Positions 57,139-64,000 of a stretch of DNA of 64,000 bases are shown piece by piece. Both the position numbers and the translations under genes were made by a program. The stretch comes from Filobasidium wieringae (Eukaryota; Basidiomycota; Tremellomycetes; Filobasidiales; Filobasidiaceae). The first letter of the stretch is position 1, and each line of letters begins with the position of its first letter. Location: the NCBI GenBank assembly GCA_001600055.1, contig BCIV01000001.1, positions 1,419,774 through 1,483,773 on the forward strand. Direction: 5' to 3'. The notes below the pieces were generated by a model. That model was not told where the DNA came from and searched no databases. It was given only the letters and a program-made list of their open reading frames with translations.

Positions 57139-58000
57139 GGGATAATCGCTGTAAATCTACTCCGATCAGTGAATGAACGCTGCTTTTGTCTGTGAAAAGA
57201 AGCACTTACAAACGAAAGAGAAAGAAAAGAGTCTGAAATCCAGTTGTGCACGAGCGAAAAAGTAACCTGTGTTTTACTACTTCAGGCGAGATGAGCCTTG
57301 TCAAGATTAACTAGTGATACCGTCAATCTGACTTACCCGTCAATTCAAGCGATTACTTCGTTAGGTAGATTACGAGGCGTCAATTCAGTATTCTTGTTTG
57401 GCACTGATCGCTTTATACCTGATCAGCTTGAGCCCGAAAAAGCTGATCGGCGGTCAGGAGGAACAAAGCTTAATGGACCGGGCTTTTGATCGTAGTCATC
57501 TTAACCTTGACTCGGACGTCTCGAACAATAGAATCGTCAGATAGAACCGTGTAAATCAGTGGAAGCATTCCGCTCAGACAAAAGCAAGAGCGTCCTAGCG
57601 CAGCGGATATTGGGGCCGAAAGGTATCTTAGTGATCGTCTGGAAAATGGAAAAGCGGGGGAATGACGATCGCCGATGAAAAGAACAACGATTCGTTATTC
57701 CCCCTTTCGCTTTGTCACGGGGACCGATCAGATAGGAGTCCCGAAGGACGTAATTAGGTGATTCACGTAGCTGTTCATCCCAAAGCTTGACTTCCCAAAG
57801 CTTGAAGAAGGGATATGTATTCGTTGAAACGTTGGCTCTGCTCCCGCTTGTGAAAGCCTAAGCGCGCGATCCGCGGCAGCCGGGCGAGAATCTTTTGATA
57901 ATGATGGAATAAGTTCATAGTCGACGATCAGTCTGATGACTCTTCAAACCATTCCGACGATCCACTGTGGAAGCTGTGGAAGGTTATCGTAAACAAAAAT
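57139..58000. other. intergenic region with a 15-bp-period direct repeat
   Basis: About 860 bp between two minus-strand genes. Apart from a possible upstream exon of the small protein (57180-57300), no coding evidence was found. TCCCAAAGCTTGA occurs twice with a 15-bp spacing at 57778-57805. The rest probably includes the promoter of the small gene and the 3' UTR of the membrane-protein gene. Confidence 0.4.
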
Positions 58001-58811
58001 CTAGACAAGGAGAATACGCTTTTCTACGGTAGGCGTTCGGATCTCCGTCTCGTCCTCGAGTCGAATGACATCCATAACTTCTTCTGTCCAAGGGTAATCT
58101 GCCACATAAGCGGCTAGAAGGGCCCATAAGGTTGAATCTCGGTTGTTGGAGAAGATTGCCAACACAAAGGGAAGAAAGATCTGAGTGAACGAAACGACCC
58201 AGAGCGTACTGATCAGGATCTGGAGAATGATCATGGCGCTCGTCCATCCATCGCAATAAAAGTCAGATTCAAGCATTGCATTGCATTCCACGATATACGT
58301 GTCTGTGTCGATGTCAGAAGTCAGTCTTAAACCCGGCATCATAAATCGAGATTGCACTGACAAGTCCATCCTGTGGCGATGACTGACTCGATTGTTAGGG
58401 CTAGACCAAGTCGATTGAGGATAGGTTTCAACAACCTTCGGTCAACCAGCGTTGCCTCGATGGACGCGATTGCCAAATATAGTAAGGCAAGGACTGTCCA
58501 GATGCTGAAGCTAGACATCAAAGCTCCCCACTCGTTTTCAACCGCTTGATAATGATGAAGCGATTTAAATCTTCCTAAATCTAAGGTAAAGGGATATGTG
58601 ACATTGTTAGGATTTCACAAAGCATCTATCAGCGCGATGACAAACCTGCAGGCATAGTGGCCACGAGAACATTATGCGAGGCCATGAGGAAAGCTAAAGC
58701 AATTGCCATCAACTCTCGAGAGATGCAAAAGTTTTGAGCATCTTCGGTGAGCTGTTCCTCCCCGCTTCGCTCCGAGCCATTCTCGATGTCAATGTGATAT
58801 GTAGACGACAT
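58001..58811 (-). CDS. multi-span membrane protein of unknown family
   Basis: Three minus exons (58811-58646, 58580-58362, 58302-58001) close in frame to 228 aa. Hydrophobic segments: 'LMAIALAFLMASHNVLVATM', 'MSSFSIWTVLALLYLAIASI', 'LGLALTIESVIATGW', 'AMIILQILISTLWVVSFTQI' and 'FLPFVLAIFSN', so four or five spans, with an acidic N-terminus and a charged C-terminus. 'ECNAMLESDFYCDGW' between spans has paired Cys residues and may be a lumenal or outside loop. I do not recognise the family; function is unknown. It is divergent from SPC98, with 347 bp between the starts. Confidence 0.62.
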
Positions 58812-59158
58812 CTAGATTTGCACTCAGACATGGTCCGCATGAGCAAGCGTAGTCTGTCCTTGTTCTGAGACTGCGCTTTAGTAGCTCAAAAGGGCTAGTT
58901 CATTGACAAAGGAGTGACCACGAGGACATCACAGGGGGTCAGTAAGAGCAGCAGGGCAGAAGGAGATGAAACGAGGTTCCGGTACGTTTCAGCCCAAACA
59001 AAAGCGCGTACCCTACGAGATAAGCGCGTCTTGGATCTTGACAAGGTAAACAAACACGATAATGACGAAGGATGAACGTCTGAGAACGGAGTTTTCGACC
59101 ATGAAAGCTCGATTAACGGCCAATATAAAGTAGGATACAGGATAAACAATAGGCAGGA
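58812..59158. promoter_or_regulatory. divergent promoter between membrane-protein gene and SPC98
   Basis: 347 bp between divergent start codons. A TATA-like AATATAAAG at 59121-59129 lies about 35 bp before the SPC98 ATG. No open frame of note. Confidence 0.4.
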
Positions 59159-62100
59159 ATGATAGCTATGGAAACGTCTAGACCAAGCACGAGACACGGA
59201 CGAGCTTCACCGCTTGTAACATCCTCTGAACCTGGGAGTCGATCTGTCCTTCCAACCGCAAGCCGTAGAAGACAACATGTAGCACCACCCTCCGTCGCAG
59301 AGGCTGGATCTCAAGAGTTCAAGCGGGCAGATAGGAAGATCGAATCTAGAGCATCGCAGGAGACGAAAGATCGTGATGCCTCTTCGCTACCAGAAGTGGT
59401 TACTGCGACGTCGACTCCAGTTCCAGAGCCGGAGACGCAAGGCCTAACCAGAGCGGAAGTCCTTAAAGCCTGGAAAAACCAACATGGCGAGTATTTTATT
59501 CGATGGGAGGGCAACTAAGGACCCTTAACTTATGTGCTCAATTCTCCTTTCAGGTGCAAAGCCGGTTGACACATTACTGCTGTTACGAGACATGCTATAC
59601 CTGTTGCAAGGAATCGATGGGAAATACATTCGCTTCGCAAGGAAGACTCAAGCACAGAAGAACCGGGAAGCAAATCCGTACAACGTTGATATTGAATTCA
59701 CTCGGAAAGGAGAAGAAGGTTACCTGACGAAGGAGAGACGCAAGGAGAAGGCTAGGGAGGATCTATTATTAGGTGGAGGAGTAGAGGATGAGGATATTAC
59801 AGGGATTGCGTTCGTTGACGATATAGGCAACGTGAGTCTCGATGTAAACTTTTCCTTTCCTTTGCCTGAAGCGATTGGATCTATTAGGCTCAGGAAGTTT
59901 CGGCTTCATTGCAAGCAACGATTGTCGATCTGGCAGAACTTGGGATGCTCTATCGTCGTGTCTACAATTTCACGCGGGTAGCTCAAGCTACTGCCGGTGC
60001 GTCCGCAGGCGTAGGTGGTATGACTGAACAAGTAAGTCTATAGTAATGTGGGATCGCACTGCCATGACTGATCCCTGATTATATAGAGCCTCTGCTCGAT
60101 TTTGCAACAAGAGCTATCGGAATATCATCAACTTCTAACTTTACTAGAAAACCAAATGAAGCGGGAGAGTTCGGATCTTCCCCCTGTCAATGCGGCTGCT
60201 GTATCGGACTCTAGCATATTAAAAACCGATGTTGAAACTCAGGATTCCGGGATGACGTTCCAGCGACTAGCACTTTGGACGGAAGAGTCCACTCTCAAGA
60301 TGAGGATGATGAGTACTTTAGTCGGAGAAGCGAAAGGTAGAGTCGTCGTGCGTTCGAATGGTAAGATATGTCGGTCTAACCAACATGCCACATTAGGTGC
60401 AAGAGGAGGCGCTCTGATTTCGGCTATCCATAGTCACACTTTACATGGAGATCCCTCAGTCCGCGAGTTCGCAGACAGGGTACTTGAGGAAGTAAGTGTG
60501 TCTGAAAAATATCTCCTTTCTGCGCTGTCTGACGCCGGAATCGTCATTTTGCTAGGTGTCCAAGCCCTTCTTCAATTCTCTGCAGAGCTGGATATTTTCA
60601 GGTCAACTGCATGACCCATTCGACGAATTTTTCATCCAGCTTAATCCCAGTCTTTCAAAACGCCATGTGAATCGGCCTTACGAGGATTACGGGATGGGCG
60701 GAGATGGATTACACGGAGAAACCTCGAATGATCCTCACATGATATGGGAAAAGCGGTATATATTTGTCAAGGAGATGCTACCCGTGTTCATTAACGAAGA
60801 GTTCGGTCGCAAGGTGACCGAGATTCTTCCGTCGATAGTCGCTGGAAACACGCTGACTGAAAGTTGCGCCATACAGATCTTCATTACTGGGAAAAGTATC
60901 AACTTCATTCGCTTCACTTGCCGGGACAATGAATGGACCTCATCGCAAGCTCAGATGACTGACGCCAATGCTGGTTCGTCTGTCCGCTACTGCACTCAAG
61001 TCATGTGTGGACGTACTTATCGTTAGGATTGTTCCATGTAGCTCTCGGTCACGCAGATATTGCAAATTTGGAACGCACGATCGATGCGGCTTATTCTTCT
61101 GCCAGCAAGCGTTTGCTTGACATCTTCTTTGATCGATACAAACTGCTTGACCATCTCCAAGCAATGCGGAATTACATTCTCCTCTGCGCAGGCGACTTTG
61201 CGGAGCTTCTACTAGAGTCTCTAACGTGAGGACCTGTGCTACCGCCATTTGTGGTTGGCGCCTGACGTTATGCCCCTTTTCCTGTAGACCTCGATTGGAT
61301 AGGGACGCCTCTAAGTTACTTCGACATCACCTCGCTTCGGATATCGAGACAGCTATTCAGGGAAGTAATGCTCGACTCGAACCGGACGATGTTCTGCGAC
61401 GTTTGGATGCAATAATCCAGCCGTTGAAGCCGGGAGCACGGGGTTGGGACTGTTTCTCTTTGCAATACCGTGTGGAATCGCCTATCAACGCTGTGCTTGA
61501 TGACCAAGCTATTCGAGACTACGATCGCATGTTTATGCATCTATGGAAAATCAGACGGGTCTCGGCTTCTCTCACAAAGAAATGGTTGCGTAGTACTTTC
61601 GCACCAAGGAATTTCCGGGCCCTCAAAGGTGAGAGGATTCAATTCTGCAACTGACGTGCAAGTCTCTGATCGTTCTCCGCATAAAAGGTTTCAATAAAGT
61701 ATGGCATCGATGTCAAATTCTTCAAGCAGAGATGATCCATTTCATGGCAGAATTGCAAGCATTCTGTCAACTCGAAGCCATCGAGCTGTCCTGGCAGGAC
61801 ATCGCTGAATTTGAGCGCAACCGTCAAGGCGATCTGGACGCGCTTATCAGTGCCCATAGAGCGTATACCAGAAGTATTGTGGCAAAGGCACTGCTCATTA
61901 ATCCAAGGGACCTGAAAGATGTAAGTGCAAATGAGCAACGTGCGTCTATCGGCAAGGTTTCACCTCCCAATGCATCAGGACTCCCTCCACATCGTCTTGA
62001 ACAAGTTGATGGACCAAATATTGACCTTTGCTCATGTATTGGTACGTTGCTGACGAACCGTCTCCTGGGTTTGAACTTTTGAGACTGATTTTCATTCTTT

Positions 62101-62481
62101 TCGTAGGATGCACTCTACACCCTTTCAGTGGCAGAGAAGACCCGCCTCACACAGCTTGCGGAAGTTGAAAGGGTACGTGATCTCAGTTTTGTTTGCTGTC
62201 ACACCACTACAGCTATTGCTTTACAGGGTATTTTGCCGGCCTCAGCCGTGATAGGAGATAGCGATCAATCTGCAGCAGACTTGGCGGATATCGAAAAACA
62301 AGTTGGAGATCAATCGAGATCTTTCAAGTCGCGCATGGTAGACTTGATCACCGGTTTGGAGTCTCATGCGACTTACGAGGTGAAATTCCTGGCTGTCCGC
62401 CTATCGTTCAACCAGGTCTACGTTGCAAGGAAGCCCAAGTCTACTAGACCACCTAGTCGTGCAAAGGCTCGGGAAGCTTGA
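59159..62481 (+). CDS. SPC98: gamma-tubulin complex component 3 (GCP3/Spc98)
   Basis: Twelve exons (59159-59486, 59554-59831, 59888-60031, 60087-60336, 60397-60491, 60556-60813, 60877-60973, 61027-61225, 61288-61628, 61688-61920, 62107-62172, 62227-62481) close in frame to 847 aa. The GRIP1 domain includes 'LLLLRDMLYLLQGIDGKYIR' and 'SWIFSGQLHDPFDEFFI'; 'TGKSINFIRFTC' is the GCP3-type version of the motif (GCP2 has GKYLN). GRIP2 carries 'LLDHLQAMRNYILLCAGDFA', 'LRRLDAIIQPLKPGARGWDC', 'FSLQYRVESPINAVL' and 'HFMAELQAFCQLEAIELSW'. The protein sits with GCP2 and gamma-tubulin in the small complex that nucleates microtubules at the spindle pole body. The first intron is best read as GC-AG. N-terminal 110 residues are disordered. 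Confidence 0.94.
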
Positions 62482-62616
62482 TGCTCAGACTACCCGGATT
62501 ATTACGACAACTGATGACCTTGACGACTATACGATGACCCAGAGATGATGAATGTGTATACAAGATGTAAAGGCGTGACGTATAATACACAAGTGGAAAG
62601 TCGCTTATCCAGCAGA

Positions 62617-64000
62617 TCACTGTCGCGAGCCACGCTTCTTATTCGTAAGATTGACCTTGTTGGGTCCCTTTTGCTTCGTAGCCTTGCCCAATGGAACGTA
62701 ACTGTATGGCGAAACGTTCTGTCCAGCAGGTTTGACATCCCCTCCAGCACGCTAAGATGAAAATGACAGTCAATACATGGTAGGACATGGCCGCTGATAC
62801 AAAACGAGTTCACCTTTGACCTGAATTCGGATCCGAGCTTTTCCGGTGCTCGTTTGGCCTTCTTCTTGGCACTTGTGTCGTCGTCGAGAATACCCTCGAG
62901 CATGTCGACGTCGTTCTCCGCCTCCAAAGCCCTTCCTCGCTTGGTAGCCTTGTTCAACTTGAGCCTTCCCCTAGCATCTCTGCTCATCCCGTCTACAGAG
63001 GTCAAAGCCGTTTGGTAGGCGCTACCAGCGAGTGCGTCACCGATGGTAGGCTTCTCTCCTTCATCGTCGTCCTCGTCAATGATCATTCGACCAGTGTCCT
63101 TGTCCGTCTTGAAATCAGCGGCATCTTGTCCAGGTCGTCGTCGCTTGTTCGCAGCAGGGTTTTGACCTGAATGAGAAAGACACATTGGTAGGCAAGTGGG
63201 TCGAATTGCACCTGGCTTCGGTCACTTACCTGAGACTTTCCCGGCGATGGATCTATCCAAGAGATCCATCGGAGCGTCATCGTCTTCACGAATGAAAGCC
63301 CCGTTCTCTCTGCCCTTTCTGGCCTTTTGTTGACCCTTCTTTGCGGATTGAGCTGGTTTGGCTTCGTCATCATCGGATTCCTCGCTCGCGCTCCCGTAGA
63401 GGGCATCGTCAAACGCGTTTCCGGTGGTTTTACGTTGATCAGCCTGATAGTGCGCAAGCTTGTTAGTCTACCGACATCGAGACACGACATGACCATGTTG
63501 CGTACCTCATCGTCCTCCTGATCCCCGTTTTGAGCACGAGCGATCTTCTGCCTCTTGGCACGATCTTTCCTCTTCTTGATATGTTCCAAAACCTTCTTCT
63601 CGTCACCCTCCCCAGAGTTTCGGTAGATGTCGTCGTACCCGAATTTCCTGATCATACGTTCAAAGATATGCACGGTCTTGTCCTTGAAGTGGTTCTTGTG
63701 ATCATGGACCCATCCGAGAAGGGCGGGGACGAGGGTACCGAGCTGGGGTCGCAGCACCCCTTCGGGCAACGAGACGACCGCGACCTTGACGAAACCCAAA
63801 GCGGACTTGACGATCTCTCGATTCTTGGATCCTACGAAGACGACGATCGTGGCGACCATCTCGTCGAGCATACTTCGGGGGAGATCATCTGATGGGGTCG
63901 AAAAAGATGAGACTCGGAGTCGCTTCGAAATCGGGCCTGATCAGACTCACTTTGGTACTCGAACATCAAACGGGATAACGCTGTGATGGTGGCACTGATC
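62617..64000 (-). CDS. RRP12: Rrp12, ribosome-biogenesis HEAT-repeat protein, C-terminal part
   Basis: The stop is at 62619-62617; the gene runs off the right end, so the 5' part is missing. Visible minus-strand exons encode the last HEAT helices ('KNREIVKSALGFVKVAVVSL', 'LVPALLGWVHDHKNHFKDKT') followed by 'MIRKFGYDDI', the Rrp12 signature near the end of its folded region, then Lys/Arg-rich 'EHIKKRKDRAKRQKIAR', acidic linkers ('IDEDDDEGEKPTIGDALAGS') and a basic tail. Several short introns interrupt it. Rrp12 binds pre-40S and pre-60S particles and Ran, and is needed for their export from the nucleus. The end 'YSYVPLGKATKQKGPNKVN' is also typical of the family. Confidence 0.9.

Noticed and set aside
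1..64000. tRNA genes, transposons, viral copies, CRISPR arrays or a secondary-metabolite cluster
   Set aside because: No paired tRNA A/B-box pattern, terminal repeats, transposase, reverse transcriptase, spacer array or biosynthetic enzymes were recognised by eye; a tRNAscan-type or profile search would be decisive.

Overview
The window is nuclear DNA from a fungus, most likely a basidiomycete yeast of the Tremellomycetes (Cryptococcus/Kwoniella type). The reasons are high gene density, many short GT-AG introns (mostly 50-80 nt) in nearly every gene, gene content typical of filamentous or dimorphic fungi, and a protein kinase A catalytic subunit with a proline-rich insert that I associate with the Cryptococcus lineage. 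The exact genus is not determined. No rRNA, tRNA, transposon, CRISPR array or virus-like sequence was recognised. All proteins were joined by hand from exons; for most genes every exon length and reading phase was checked and closes.

Layout, left to right: the 3' end of a BLI-3-like FMN-binding protein (1-421); a 554-aa protein of uncertain family with a winged-helix-like C-terminus (793-2732); the multi-KH RNA-binding vigilin Scp160 (minus, 2830-7246), divergent from the Arf-GEF Sec7 (7878-14269); a weak minus-strand candidate (14525-14996); a LysM protein (15102-16130); the Golgi transport protein Sft2 (17432-18390); the decapping scaffold EDC4 (18643-22900); the PKA catalytic subunit (23831-25869); a secreted GH13 alpha-amylase (26165-28663).

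From 28.7 to 42 kb: a muskelin homologue (minus), a SUR7/PalI-like four-helix membrane protein (minus), a DENND6-type Rab GEF (minus) and, divergent from it, a DOCK-family Rho/Rac GEF (plus). From 42 to 64 kb: succinate dehydrogenase flavoprotein (plus), a DPP1-like lipid phosphate phosphatase (minus), divergent from the mitochondrial inner-membrane protein Mdm31 (plus), the Paf1-complex subunit Rtf1 (minus), divergent from a large disordered protein with FGDF-type motifs (plus), a small unidentified protein (minus), a multi-span membrane protein (minus), divergent from gamma-tubulin complex protein GCP3/Spc98 (plus), and the C-terminal part of ribosome-biogenesis factor Rrp12 (minus, cut by the window edge).

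These are mostly conserved housekeeping genes rather than one operon-like system. A loose theme is membrane traffic (Sec7, Sft2, DENND6, DOCK, perhaps the FGDF protein and the SUR7-like protein) and mRNA handling (Scp160, EDC4, Rtf1, Rrp12), but nothing shows that they are co-regulated. The most unusual content is in gene structure: several micro-exons of 10, 11, 13, 15 and 22 nt, one of which encodes the catalytic Asn-His-Asp of the amylase; two introns that make best sense as GC-AG introns with the same donor; and a 51-bp tandem duplication in the muskelin gene that creates two in-frame 5' splice sites. No clearly new multi-gene system was found.
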